DNA of 64,000 bases from Flavobacterium ammonificans (GCF_020886115.1 NZ_AP025185.1:806001-870000), one strand, 5' to 3'. Shown: positions 13,024-22,837, counted from the first letter of the stretch. Program-made: numbers and translations. Notes: a model not told the origin generated them from the letters alone.

Positions 13024-14403
13024 ATGAAAAATTTATTTAGTAAAAATGCTCTCCTTCTAATTGTTGCAATACTTTTTTTCGGTTTGTCCAATGCCCAAGT
13101 TAAAATAGGAGAAAACCCTACATCAATTAACCCATCGTCAATTTTAGAGATAGAAAGTGCAAACAAAGGTTTTTTAATGCCTCGTATTGCATTAACGGCT
13201 ACCAATAGTGCCAGTCCGCTTGCGAGCCATGTTGCAGGGATGGTCATATACAACACCGCTACGGCTGGTACGGCTCCAAATGCAGTTGTGCCTGGTATCT
13301 ATTATAATGATGGTACACGCTGGATAGCAAGCTCAAATACAATTACCAGTGCAGATACTACAGATGATGCTTGGGTAAATAATCCTACAGCTGGTCGTGT
13401 AGAACTTGGTAAAACATCAACAGGTGCCAATAGAGCTAGTAATGGTCTTGCAAAATTCGCAATATCAGATGATGGTAAAGTGGGTATAGGGACTGATCCT
13501 CTTCCTATTGCAGAGCTTACTATTGCTACCGATGCCGGTCAAGCGTTGCGATTGACTCCACATAACCTCACAGACCCAAATGGCTCAACCCGTATGCAAA
13601 TTAGGAATGATCAAACTAGGGTAATCAATTTTGGTATAACAAACTCTGCAGGTACTTTTGCAGGTTCAGCAGTTACAGAAAACTCGGCCTTTTTGTTAAC
13701 TTCAGGAACTGATACAAAACTAACTTTCGGGACAGATAATAGGCCAAAAATGACCATTTTTGCTGATGGGAAAATGGGAATTGGAACTATTTTTCCTAGT
13801 CAAGCAGCTACAGCAGAGCTTGATATCAATGGAAGTTTAAGAATTAGAGGGATAGACCTTTCTACTGATTTTACAGGTAAAAATATATTGTTAACGGATG
13901 CCTCTGGAAATGTTAGCCAAATTACTACTCAAAATTTTGTTTCCCAATTGGGTATTCCGAGTATAGTACTTGCAGGAAAAAGTTCGTCTACATCAACAAC
14001 TATTGAGAACGACTTAATTAAACATAATTTAAATCTAAGCAGTATAGGTATAAATATGGGATCTGGTTGGAATGCTACCAATCGCACCTATACCGTTCCG
14101 GGAAATGGTTACTATGAGATCTATGCCTCATCCGACTTTACCCCATTAAATTCTGATGTTAAAATAAGATTAGTCTTAGAAACTACGGGTGCTTCGTCTC
14201 AAAAAATTTATCTTTCGAGTGCTGATCCTTTATCAACTGTACCTGGCAATACATCTAGTCTTTCAGGAACTGCTAATTTATCTTTGACTAGTGGCGATGT
14301 GGTTAGAATTTACCTTGAAGCAGGTTATAACAATGGTTCAGCACCTAATACGTATCAAATATCGAATCAATTAAGTACAATTACGAGAAAGACCTACAAC
14401 TAA
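13024..14403 (+). CDS. Secreted repeat/tail-fibre-like surface protein (459 aa)
   Basis: Signal peptide about 1-24 (LLLIVAILFFGLSNAQ). An N-terminal module about 27-102 (VKIGENPTSINPSSILEIES, MPRIALTATNSASPL, GIYYNDGTRWI) is shared with the 624-aa protein two genes downstream. Two copies of a tail-fibre-like motif follow (KVGIGTDPLPIAEL; KMGIGTIFPSQAATAEL). The C-terminal 140 residues look like a jelly roll (YTVPGNGYYEIYASSDF, VVRIYLEAGYN, LSTITRK), perhaps C1q-like; that is my inference. No T9SS sorting domain at the C-terminus. First gene of the operon behind promoter C. Confidence 0.7.
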   Translation: MKNLFSKNALLLIVAILFFGLSNAQVKIGENPTSINPSSILEIESANKGFLMPRIALTATNSASPLASHVAGMVIYNTATAGTAPNAVVPGIYYNDGTRWIASSNTITSADTTDDAWVNNPTAGRVELGKTSTGANRASNGLAKFAISDDGKVGIGTDPLPIAELTIATDAGQALRLTPHNLTDPNGSTRMQIRNDQTRVINFGITNSAGTFAGSAVTENSAFLLTSGTDTKLTFGTDNRPKMTIFADGKMGIGTIFPSQAATAELDINGSLRIRGIDLSTDFTGKNILLTDASGNVSQITTQNFVSQLGIPSIVLAGKSSSTSTTIENDLIKHNLNLSSIGINMGSGWNATNRTYTVPGNGYYEIYASSDFTPLNSDVKIRLVLETTGASSQKIYLSSADPLSTVPGNTSSLSGTANLSLTSGDVVRIYLEAGYNNGSAPNTYQISNQLSTITRKTYN

Positions 14404-14430
14404 AAATAAAACTATTTAATTTTTCAAATT

Positions 14431-14925
14431 ATGCAACTCCTTAAAAAAATTCATATTGGTAAATTCTTACTATTAGTAATCTTACTTTCATTTAGCACTA
14501 CTAAAGCACAACACCTAATTAGCCCACCCTATTTTTATTATGATGGCACTAACACCATTCAGGGTAAAATGGTAACAGGCTTGCCTAACCAGTACCTCAC
14601 AATAGATCCAACGGGTAGAAATTTAAAATTTATTGATGCAGTGAATTCTACAACTATTGTAAAAAAATCCACGAATTATACTATTCTTCCCTCCGATAAT
14701 ACCATTTTAGCCGATGCTACAACTGCTGCCTTTACACTCACTCTACCACCGGCTAATACAAACCTAGGTAAGATTTTAATTATTCGCAAAATAGACGAAA
14801 CCGCCAACGCAATAACATTTGATTTACCAATTAAAATTTCTGAAACCACTAGTTTCACCACACTAAACATTAACACTACCATTCGCATACAAAGCGATGG
14901 TACAGCTTGGTATAAAATTGATTAA
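14431..14925 (+). CDS. Secreted small beta-rich protein (164 aa)
   Basis: Signal peptide about 1-26 (FLLLVILLSFSTTKAQ). The mature part is Thr/Asn/Ile-rich: TIVKKSTNYTILPSDNTILA, AFTLTLPPANTNLGKILIIRK, IRIQSDGTAWYKID. This series is what is seen at the ends of phage tail-fibre-like beta-prism or beta-helix modules. No sorting domain or catalytic residue. It lies 27 bp after the preceding gene and 46 bp before the next, in the same operon, and is probably an accessory component of the same surface structure. Function unknown. Confidence 0.6.
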   Translation: MQLLKKIHIGKFLLLVILLSFSTTKAQHLISPPYFYYDGTNTIQGKMVTGLPNQYLTIDPTGRNLKFIDAVNSTTIVKKSTNYTILPSDNTILADATTAAFTLTLPPANTNLGKILIIRKIDETANAITFDLPIKISETTSFTTLNINTTIRIQSDGTAWYKID

Positions 14926-14971
14926 TTAACCTTTACAAAGCATTTAAATACTATCTCTCATTCCATATAAA

Positions 14972-16846
14972 ATGAAAAATAAAATTAAACATATCATCGT
15001 TGCAATGGCTTTAACCCTAGGTTTAAGCTATACCGCAACTGCACAAACTACTGCGCAAAAAATTGGTAAAAATCCTACTAACATTGCGTCAAGTGCAGTC
15101 TTAGACATTGAAAGCGACAACAAAGGCGTGTTGTTCCCTCGTGTGGCTTTAACCTCAACTATTCTTGCAGGGCCGATTGTATCACCAACAACTGGGCTTA
15201 CAGTTTTTAACACTGTCACGGACGGTACTGCGCCCAATACTGTAACCCCAGGCTATTATTATTGGAACGGTTCAAGATGGGTAAAATTAGCTGTTGAAAC
15301 ACCTCCAATCGCTTTTTCTAAAACCGTATATGTAAATACTGCTTTACCGAGTACTGCTACTATTTTTGATGAAGCTAATCCTCCTTTATCAAATGATAAT
15401 GCCTTAAAATCAAAGGATGACAATTTATATATTGGTAACGATGGTTCTACTTGGACGTATGACAATACTGGTGCAGGATCTTATAAAACGTATGCTGTAG
15501 CTGCTTCAACTCCTTTTAATCTAGCTTACACTGAAACCAATGCAGGAAATAATACAACGGGAAGCATTTGGAGGGCTGGAAACATAGGTATTGGAATTAA
15601 TAATCCATTAACTACATTGCATCTAAACAATCCTTTAGCTGCTACAAATACGGTGAATGCAAATGCACAAGTTTTTAGAATGCAGCGCACACAATCTCCA
15701 GGTATTAAATGGGAAAATATTGCTCAGTTTAATTTAGGAAGCTATGCTTCAACAACTGCACCGAATACTAGTGCAACTAGTAGATTAGATTTAGCAATGA
15801 ACGATGGCATGGGTGTTCAAACCAATAATATAATGACTTGGCAAGCCAATGGGAATGTGGGTATTGGAACCACTGCGCCTTCTAGATTTTTGGATGTAGT
15901 GAACAATTCCAATTCACACAATGGAATAATAGAGGCTGAAGGTCCTGTTTCGAATACCTACACAAGAGCAATGGCCATACGAATGAGAAGAGGTCCGTCT
16001 ACTGCGCCTACTGCCATTCAAACAAATGATGTGTCAGCCTTTGGATTTGCAGGTTACGATGGTTCAATATTTTCAACAACCTCGGCTGGAATGGCAGGTA
16101 TAGCAACAGAAAACTGGACAAGTTCTGCGAAAGGTATGGGGTTGGTTTTTAGTACAACAAATAATGCTACATCAACTCTGTCTGAACGTATGAGAATAAA
16201 TCATAATGGATTTGTTGGAATTGGTACTAATACTCCAATTTCATTGTTATCAAATACAAGTAGCAATATCAATGCTTCTAATAATATGGGGGTATCTACC
16301 CAATCTTTAACTTGGCAGCATAGTGGACCAGGTTTTGTTCATGCATTATACAATCCTGATATTACAGGTCATGGTTTGAATGTTAAAGTTCGAGGAAATC
16401 TTCCTTCAACAATCGCCTTTGAAGTAGGTCAAGCAAATACAGTAAATACAAGTTCAAGTCCCTTATTTAATGTATTAGGTAATGGCAATGTGGGTATTGG
16501 GACTTCAACACCAACATCAAGATTAGAAGTTAATGGTGCTGCAACCAATACAACAGCATTTAATGCAGGAGCTGGCACTACCATAGATTTTTCAAGAAGT
16601 AATTTGGCTTATACCACAGCAAGTCCAGGTAATACATTCACCTTATCTAACCTTAAAGATGGGGGTACCTATACTTTGGCCGTTCAAGGTAAAACTGCTG
16701 GGCAAGCAAGTTTTACAATAACTGGATTTACTGCATCAAATATCAAAAGTCCGAATAACGGTTTAACAGCTGAAGGTAAAGAGACCCTTTATACCTTTAT
16801 GGTCATGGGTACTTTTGTTTATTTTTATATGACAACTGGTCTTTAA
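14972..16846 (+). CDS. Secreted repeat/tail-fibre-like surface protein (624 aa)
   Basis: Signal peptide about 1-24 (HIIVAMALTLGLSYTATAQ). Residues about 28-108 repeat the N-terminal module of the 459-aa protein (KIGKNPTNIASSAVLDIESD, FPRVALTS, PGYYYWNGSRWVKL). At least four VGIGT-x-x-P-type motifs follow (NIGIGINNPLTTLHL, NVGIGTTAPSRFL, FVGIGTNTPISLL, NVGIGTSTPTSRLEV), spaced like elements of a trimeric fibre. The end (FMVMGTFVYFYMTTGL) is aromatic and lacks a T9SS domain. Likely a secreted fibre or surface coat component; export route beyond the signal peptide unknown. Confidence 0.7.
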   Translation: MKNKIKHIIVAMALTLGLSYTATAQTTAQKIGKNPTNIASSAVLDIESDNKGVLFPRVALTSTILAGPIVSPTTGLTVFNTVTDGTAPNTVTPGYYYWNGSRWVKLAVETPPIAFSKTVYVNTALPSTATIFDEANPPLSNDNALKSKDDNLYIGNDGSTWTYDNTGAGSYKTYAVAASTPFNLAYTETNAGNNTTGSIWRAGNIGIGINNPLTTLHLNNPLAATNTVNANAQVFRMQRTQSPGIKWENIAQFNLGSYASTTAPNTSATSRLDLAMNDGMGVQTNNIMTWQANGNVGIGTTAPSRFLDVVNNSNSHNGIIEAEGPVSNTYTRAMAIRMRRGPSTAPTAIQTNDVSAFGFAGYDGSIFSTTSAGMAGIATENWTSSAKGMGLVFSTTNNATSTLSERMRINHNGFVGIGTNTPISLLSNTSSNINASNNMGVSTQSLTWQHSGPGFVHALYNPDITGHGLNVKVRGNLPSTIAFEVGQANTVNTSSSPLFNVLGNGNVGIGTSTPTSRLEVNGAATNTTAFNAGAGTTIDFSRSNLAYTTASPGNTFTLSNLKDGGTYTLAVQGKTAGQASFTITGFTASNIKSPNNGLTAEGKETLYTFMVMGTFVYFYMTTGL

Positions 16847-16857
16847 TTTTATATCTA

Positions 16858-17739
16858 ATGATCACAAAATTAAAATTATTTTTAATCGTTGGTATTATCG
16901 CAATAGGTCAGAGCAAAAGTTATGGCCAAGTGGTAGGTACCCCCTATATTTTGCCAACAAATAACTTAACTGTAGTTAATTTTATTTATACCGGGGCAGA
17001 CCAACAATGGACAGTGCCATCTGGTGTTACCGAAATATTTGTTGATGTGATGGGGGCACAAGGAGGAACTCGTGGTTCAGTTCTTGGTGGCTCAGGCGGT
17101 AGAGTAAGATGCAAAATTCCAGTTACATCAGGTCAGATTTTGTATTTAACTGTTGGCGGCCAGCCTACAACCAACGTACCTGTATATGGTTTTGGTGGCA
17201 ATGGCGGTTTTCACATCTCCTTTCCAGCCACACAAAGGGCAATGGCAGGTGGTGGCCTAAGTGCCATTTCTACAGCTTTTCCTTTAACACAGGCTAATGC
17301 TTTAGTTATTGCAGCAGGCGGCGGTGGTGCGTCTGGTAACGCTAGTTTTAGTACCGCTGGCGGAGGAGGCCTTATAGGTGGTAGCATATCTGGTGATTAT
17401 GGAGGTTCGTTGATAGGTGGAAAAGGTGCTACACAGTCTGCCGGTGGGGCAGCAGGAGCAACTTATGACCCAAATTCAACGGCACCTACTGCTGGTAGCG
17501 CACTTAACGGCGGTAATGGGGGAATTGTCAATCCAGGTGCTGGCTTATCAGGCTGGAACGGCGGCGGCGGTGGTGGCGCTGGTTATTTTGGCGGCGGCGG
17601 CGGTGCTGGTGGTGGTAATGCACAAGCTGGCGGCGGTGGCGGCTCTTCATTTATAAATTTATCTTATGTAACGGTGGGTTCTATAAATATGGCTAATCAA
17701 AATAATAAAGGAAACGGTGTAATCAATATTTATTACTAG
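16858..17739 (+). CDS. Secreted glycine-rich domain protein (293 aa)
   Basis: Signal peptide 1-24 (MITKLKLFLIVGIIAIGQSKSYGQ). About residues 40-80 form a short beta domain (VNFIYTGADQQWTVPSGVTEIFVDVMGAQGG split by Gly turns). The rest is Gly-rich, with runs such as AAGGGGASG, NGGGGGGAGYFGGGGGAGGG and AGGGGGSSFI. This resembles the glycine-rich domain found in bacterial surface proteins and in the ALK/LTK ectodomain, where Gly stretches pack as polyproline-II-like helices. The ending KGNGVINIYY is typical of that fold. It starts 11 bp after the 624-aa gene. A structural or adhesive role is likely. Confidence 0.7.
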   Translation: MITKLKLFLIVGIIAIGQSKSYGQVVGTPYILPTNNLTVVNFIYTGADQQWTVPSGVTEIFVDVMGAQGGTRGSVLGGSGGRVRCKIPVTSGQILYLTVGGQPTTNVPVYGFGGNGGFHISFPATQRAMAGGGLSAISTAFPLTQANALVIAAGGGGASGNASFSTAGGGGLIGGSISGDYGGSLIGGKGATQSAGGAAGATYDPNSTAPTAGSALNGGNGGIVNPGAGLSGWNGGGGGGAGYFGGGGGAGGGNAQAGGGGGSSFINLSYVTVGSINMANQNNKGNGVINIYY

Positions 17740-17806
17740 TAACACTTACTAATTATTGAAATTTATATCGTAGTGCTATATTAAATACACTACAAGAAAT
17801 TATAAT

Positions 17807-19954
17807 ATGAAAAAAATATTTTTGCTTTTGATGTTTTGCATAGTTTGGCTAGACTTAAGGGCTCAATCGCCTACTTACATCAATGGAACTTTTAACATCA
17901 ATGCAGGTGTTCCAGTAGCATGGTATGGCGATGTCACTTTTGGACCTAATGCTCTTGTTTACATTGAAGATGGGGCTACGGCAATTTTTTACGGTAAAAA
18001 CATGACAGTCGATGCTGCTGCTAAGTTTATTGCTTTACCGGGTAACAATCAAACGGGCACAGGGACTATTATTTTTAAAGGATCGAATCCTTTATACACT
18101 AATTATCCACTTCAGCAAACCTTAAATGGTGGCTACAGCACCGCTTTAGACCCAGCCTTTATCAATATAGAAATAGACAATACCAATGGTTTGGCTCTTT
18201 CAGGCAATGTACGTGTAAGTAATTCAATTAAATTTACTAATGGGCATATCTTTTTAAACGACTTTAATTTAGTATTGGATAGCAATACTAATTTGGTAAA
18301 TTTCGATGTGGATAAACACATAGTTACTAATGGTACAGGTGTGTTGAGCAAAGAAGGTCTAGCCAATAATGCTAATTTCTTGTTCCCTATAAGTATTGCG
18401 GGTGCAGATTATACGCCTGCAACTGTAAAAAACAAAACAATAGCAGCACGTACAATTCATGTTCAAGTAAAAGATTATACCACCAGTGTAGCTGATGAAA
18501 CTACTTTTGCTAACAAAGGAATGGACAGAACTTGGCAAATAACAGCAAGCAGCGCTGGTACGGCCGAGATTGTATTGCAACACAATGCTGCAAACAATGC
18601 AAATGGCGCAGGCACTAACCAAAGCTTGTTTAACAATGCTATGTCGTATGCTAGTCAGCAATTAACTTCTGGTGTATGGTCGCAAAGCTGTACGGGTACA
18701 AACGGCGGCACACCAACAAGTAGTACTCAAGCCGATTTTATCTTGCCTGACACGGTTGATGCTACTGCCTATTTTACAAAAGCCACGGTTAGTTGTGCTG
18801 ATTTAAGTATTAGTAAACTAGTAAATACTGTGTCACCAGTTGAAGGCAATGAGCTTAGTTTTAACATTACAGTGGAAAATAGTGGTCCTATCAATGCAAC
18901 TGGTGTGAATGTTACTTATCTATTACCAAGTGGTTACACTTTTGTAAGTGCAACATCAAGCTTGGGCAGCTACAATAGCATAACTGGGGTTTGGACAATT
19001 GGTGACTTTGCAAATAGAGCCACTGCTAATTTAGTAGTAAGAGCAATTGTAAAAGCTAATGGAGATTATAGAAGCGTGGCTGTGATTGCTGGTGCAGAGT
19101 TAGATCCAGTAACTACAAATAATACAGCAATTATTACAACAGTACCTACAAAGATTCCAAGTTTACAACCAAAAACCTATCATTTTTGTCTTAATCAAGT
19201 GGCGACTAGTGTCAATGTAGATGCAGATTCTGGAGCAGTTGTTAATTGGTATACCGTTCCATCAGGAGGAGTTGCGTCAAGAATTGCGCCAGTGCCTAAT
19301 ACAAAAGTGGCGGGTGTAGTTACATTTTACGCGAGTCAGACTTTAAACGGAGCTGAAAGTGAGCGTACCGAAATTAAGATAGAAGTACATTCTTTACCTG
19401 AATTACCATCGGTTATTTCTGGTCCAATTGTAGTAGGAGCAGAAACAACGCAAGATTATAGTGTAGTTTCTAGCTCTAGTATGGTAACCTATAAATGGAG
19501 TTTACCAAGCGATTGGACTGGAAGCTCAGTAACCGAACAATTAAATGTTACAGTAGGGAAACAAGGGGGTACAATAAAAGTAAATGCAATTTCTGCAAAT
19601 GGTTGTGCAGGTCCTGAACAACAATTAGACGTTAGAGTTGTAATTGAAGATGATGTAGAAATGTATAATTCTATTTCGCCAAATGGCGATGGTGTCAATG
19701 ATGAACTGATCATTAAAAACATTGATTTTTATCCAAATAACACCTTAGAAATATACAATAGATGGGGCGTATTGGTCTATCAAGCTGATGGATACGGACA
19801 AAAAGATGTTCTTTTTAAAGGACTGTCAGATGGAAGAACTACAATGAATAGAAACGAGGAACTGCCAGAAGGCACTTATTTTTATACTTTGATGTACCTA
19901 AATAGTAAAGGAATACAAAGACAAAAAGCCGGTTATTTGTACATTAAAAAATAA
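17807..19954 (+). CDS. T9SS type B cargo: surface adhesin with DUF11 domain and gliding-motility-type C-terminus
   Basis: 715 aa. Signal peptide 1-19. About 25-325: beta-helix-like region with Gly/Asn turns. About 330-445: DUF11 domain (ADLSISKLVNTVSPVEG, LSFNITVENSGPINATGVNV). About 455-530: Ig-like. About 535-612: PKD-like (YKWSLPSDWTGSS). About 619-715: type B sorting domain, starting with the hallmark SPNGDGVNDEL, then LEIYNRWGVLVYQADGYG and ending with PEGTYFYTLMYLNSKGIQRQKAGYLYI. Type B cargo is known to need a PorP/SprF partner, and one is encoded next. Confidence 0.9.
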   Translation: MKKIFLLLMFCIVWLDLRAQSPTYINGTFNINAGVPVAWYGDVTFGPNALVYIEDGATAIFYGKNMTVDAAAKFIALPGNNQTGTGTIIFKGSNPLYTNYPLQQTLNGGYSTALDPAFINIEIDNTNGLALSGNVRVSNSIKFTNGHIFLNDFNLVLDSNTNLVNFDVDKHIVTNGTGVLSKEGLANNANFLFPISIAGADYTPATVKNKTIAARTIHVQVKDYTTSVADETTFANKGMDRTWQITASSAGTAEIVLQHNAANNANGAGTNQSLFNNAMSYASQQLTSGVWSQSCTGTNGGTPTSSTQADFILPDTVDATAYFTKATVSCADLSISKLVNTVSPVEGNELSFNITVENSGPINATGVNVTYLLPSGYTFVSATSSLGSYNSITGVWTIGDFANRATANLVVRAIVKANGDYRSVAVIAGAELDPVTTNNTAIITTVPTKIPSLQPKTYHFCLNQVATSVNVDADSGAVVNWYTVPSGGVASRIAPVPNTKVAGVVTFYASQTLNGAESERTEIKIEVHSLPELPSVISGPIVVGAETTQDYSVVSSSSMVTYKWSLPSDWTGSSVTEQLNVTVGKQGGTIKVNAISANGCAGPEQQLDVRVVIEDDVEMYNSISPNGDGVNDELIIKNIDFYPNNTLEIYNRWGVLVYQADGYGQKDVLFKGLSDGRTTMNRNEELPEGTYFYTLMYLNSKGIQRQKAGYLYIKK

Positions 19955-19987
19955 TTAGTTTCTTTAAGAATCAAAATAATTCATAAT

Positions 19988-20899
19988 ATGAAAAAAATAA
20001 TTTGCTGGTTACTACTTATCCTCACGACTTGTGTGTATGCACAACAGGAACCACAATACACACAGTATATGTACAATCCTTCGGTAATTAATCCTGCCTA
20101 TTCAGGTTCTTTAGGTTACGGAACTTTATTCAGTTTGTATCGCACGCAGTGGATTGGTCTAGAAGGTGCGCCTAAAACAGTAAATCTAGCCTATCACCAA
20201 CCTATAGAAAACTCAAATTTAGGTATTGGAGGAAATGTTTTGCACGATGAAATTGGGCCTAGTACAACTACATCATTTGCAGTTGATTTATCCTACACAC
20301 TAAATTTTGAAAACGAAAGCAGATTGGCATTTGGGATCAAAGCGGGTGGTGCTTTATTGAATATAGATTACAATAAGTTGAATCATTTTAATCCTAGTGA
20401 CAACTCTTTTAGAAACAACATTAACAATCAATTTTCTCCAAATATAGGCGCTGGACTATTTTATTACACTAATACAACTTATCTTGGAGTGTCTGTGCCA
20501 ATGATTTTGGAAACTACTCAGTACGATGAATTTGCTTTTTCGGCAGCGAATAGACGCCAACATTTTTATGTAATGGGAGGTAAAGTATTTGATTTGGCCT
20601 ACAACCTAAAATTCAAACCGGCTTTTGTTGCCAAAATGGTAGCGGGTGCTCCTCTACAGGTTGACTTAACGGGGAACTTTTTAATCAATGAGAAATTCAC
20701 AGTAGGGCTTGCTTACAGATGGAGTGCAGCACTATCGGCTTTAGTAGGATTTAAGGTAAGTGATCGTATTTCTATAGGGTATGGTTATGATAGAGAAACA
20801 ACAAGGTTGTCAAATTTCAACTCGGGCTCTCATGAAATTTTCTTGCAATTTGATTTGTTTAAAATCACCCAACAAGTAGAAACGCCAAGATTCTTCTAA
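19988..20899 (+). CDS. PorP/SprF family type IX secretion membrane protein
   Basis: 303 aa, the usual family length. Signal peptide MKKIICWLLLILTTCVYAQ. Diagnostic start QQEPQYTQYMYNPSVINPAYSGS, then repeated amphipathic strands of an outer-membrane barrel (LGIGGNVLHDEIGPSTTTSF, FTVGLAYRWSAALSALVGF, ISIGYGYDRETTRLSNFNSG). Ends SHEIFLQFDLFK and a short tail. In Flavobacterium, SprF-type proteins pair with one type B cargo and are needed for its secretion or attachment. The upstream 715-aa adhesin is its obvious partner, 33 bp away. Confidence 0.93.
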   Translation: MKKIICWLLLILTTCVYAQQEPQYTQYMYNPSVINPAYSGSLGYGTLFSLYRTQWIGLEGAPKTVNLAYHQPIENSNLGIGGNVLHDEIGPSTTTSFAVDLSYTLNFENESRLAFGIKAGGALLNIDYNKLNHFNPSDNSFRNNINNQFSPNIGAGLFYYTNTTYLGVSVPMILETTQYDEFAFSAANRRQHFYVMGGKVFDLAYNLKFKPAFVAKMVAGAPLQVDLTGNFLINEKFTVGLAYRWSAALSALVGFKVSDRISIGYGYDRETTRLSNFNSGSHEIFLQFDLFKITQQVETPRFF

Positions 20900-20911
20900 T
20901 TAATAACAACA

Positions 20912-22837
20912 ATGAAAAAACAATTAGCATTATTACTATTACTCCCAATGGGAATAGTAGCTCAAGTTAGAACACTTAATAAAGCAGATAAGAAATTTGA
21001 CAGCGAGGCGTATGTATCTGCCATTCAAATCTATGAACGTATAGCCAATAAAGGCATGGGATCAGAGCAGATTTATGAAAAATTGGGTGATGCCAACTAT
21101 TTTAATGCCAATTACGTTCAAGCAGAACAATGGTACACCAAGCGTTATGAGCTAAAAGGGACTTTCCCAAAAGAGTTTTTGTATCGTTATGCTCAGTCAT
21201 TAAAATCAGCAGGTAAAACCGATCAAGCCAAGCAAATCATGGTGCAATACGCTAAAGAGAATCCAACCCAATTGCGTACAAAGAATCAGCTACAAACCAA
21301 AGCGCAAGAAAGCATAAAAAAAGGTAGTGATGTATTTACCATAACTAATCTTAATACCAATAGTAAGTACTCTGATTATAGCAGCAGTATAAAAGGAGAT
21401 ACTCTTTTATTTGCTAGCGCACGGCCTAAAGCAGTAGGAAATCAAATCTACGCCAGAACAGGACAATCCTACACGAATTTGTATTATGCAGTTAAACGAG
21501 CTGACGGGAGCTATAGTAAAACCGCCTTGTATTCAAAGAGCACGTTTTCTATCTTCCACGAGGCCAGTCCAGTGTTTACCCAAGACGGTAAGACAATGTA
21601 CTACACTCAAAATGAGTTGAAAGAGAACAATCAGAAACGAGTGGTTGATGGCGGGAGATACAAGATCTACAAATCCGTATTTAAAAATGGTAAATGGAAT
21701 AACCTAGGGGTACAAGACATCTTTGCTCAAGATGCCGCTAGAGTAGCCCACCCGGCTTTATCTCCAGACGGTAAAACACTTTATTTCGCCTCTGATGCAA
21801 GAGGATCTTTTGGACAATCAGATTTGTTTAAAGTAACTATCAACGAAGATGGTTCTTATACCGCGCCAGAGAATTTAGGAACAAACATCAATACCGAAGG
21901 TAGAGAAAGCTATCCGTTTATCACTAAGGATAATATTTTACTTTTTGCTTCAGACGGTCACCAAGGGATGGGAGGTTTTGATATTTTTGCGGTTGACCTT
22001 AATCAAAAAGACGCATTGCCAGTGCATCTTACCAGCCCGATAAACAGTCCGTTCGATGATTTCGGTATCTATTGGAATAGAAATACAAATCAAGGTGTTT
22101 TTACTTCAAATAGACCTGGAGGTCAAGGAGATGATGATTTGTATGAGTTCACTAATAATGCGTTACAGCCTTTTGCATTCGAGTACAACACCAGAATTTT
22201 CGGAAAGTTAACGGATAAAAACACCAACCACCCTTTAGTTGGAACAGTTGTTTTATTTGACAATTTTGGAAGAGAGATCAATAGGTATCAAACGAATGAA
22301 TCAGGAACCTTTGTTTTTGAAAAAGTAAATCCAAACCAAACTTATAGACTTCAGGCTAATGCTGCAACCTACACTCCTAACGAGACAACGGCTTCGGTTG
22401 CAATTTATGATAAGGAAGCGGAAGCTAATATTGCTTTAGATCAAGATAGTTATAAAATACAACAAGGTTTGGATTTAGCTAAAGCCTTATCATTGAGACA
22501 TATTTATTTTGATTTGGACAAATCCAATATTAGAAAAGATGCTCGAGTGGAGCTAGAGAAAATCGTTGAGGTTTTGAATCAGTTTCCGTCTCTTAAAATT
22601 GAAATTGGTTCACATACAGACAGCCGTCAAAGCAAGTCGTACAATCAAGCTTTGTCTCAACGAAGAGCAAAATCTACCTTGGATTATTTGGTGCAACGCG
22701 GAATTAATAAAAACCGTTTAACTGCCAAAGGATATGGAGAGACACAACTAATCAACCAATGCGCTGATGGGGTTAAATGTAGCGAGGCAGAACATCAATT
22801 GAATCGTAGAAGTACTTTTGTAATAATTAATCAATAA
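20912..22837 (+). CDS. OmpA family protein with TPR, PD40 propeller and C-terminal peptidoglycan-binding domain
   Basis: 641 aa with signal peptide 1-17. TPR-like helices about 20-130 (DAKNYFNANYVQAEQWYTKR-like repeats); PD40/WD40-like beta-propeller about 165-410 (HPALSPDGKTLYFASDARG, ESYPFITKDNILLFASDG, FTSNRPGGQGDDDLYEF); a CarboxypepD_reg-like sandwich about 430-505 (IFGKLTDKNTNHPLVGTVVL); an OmpA domain about 529-641 (IYFDLDKSNIRKDARVEL, IEIGSHTDSRQSK, LSQRRAKSTLDYLV). This architecture often follows PorP/SprF genes and would tie the surface machine to peptidoglycan. Last gene of the operon; terminator at 22872-22901. Confidence 0.92.
   Translation: MKKQLALLLLLPMGIVAQVRTLNKADKKFDSEAYVSAIQIYERIANKGMGSEQIYEKLGDANYFNANYVQAEQWYTKRYELKGTFPKEFLYRYAQSLKSAGKTDQAKQIMVQYAKENPTQLRTKNQLQTKAQESIKKGSDVFTITNLNTNSKYSDYSSSIKGDTLLFASARPKAVGNQIYARTGQSYTNLYYAVKRADGSYSKTALYSKSTFSIFHEASPVFTQDGKTMYYTQNELKENNQKRVVDGGRYKIYKSVFKNGKWNNLGVQDIFAQDAARVAHPALSPDGKTLYFASDARGSFGQSDLFKVTINEDGSYTAPENLGTNINTEGRESYPFITKDNILLFASDGHQGMGGFDIFAVDLNQKDALPVHLTSPINSPFDDFGIYWNRNTNQGVFTSNRPGGQGDDDLYEFTNNALQPFAFEYNTRIFGKLTDKNTNHPLVGTVVLFDNFGREINRYQTNESGTFVFEKVNPNQTYRLQANAATYTPNETTASVAIYDKEAEANIALDQDSYKIQQGLDLAKALSLRHIYFDLDKSNIRKDARVELEKIVEVLNQFPSLKIEIGSHTDSRQSKSYNQALSQRRAKSTLDYLVQRGINKNRLTAKGYGETQLINQCADGVKCSEAEHQLNRRSTFVIINQ

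Noticed and set aside
13024-16846. Prophage tail-fibre cluster
   Set aside because: The VGIGT repeats resemble tail fibres, but the proteins carry signal peptides, stand with PorP/SprF and a type B adhesin, and no capsid, terminase or integrase gene is near.
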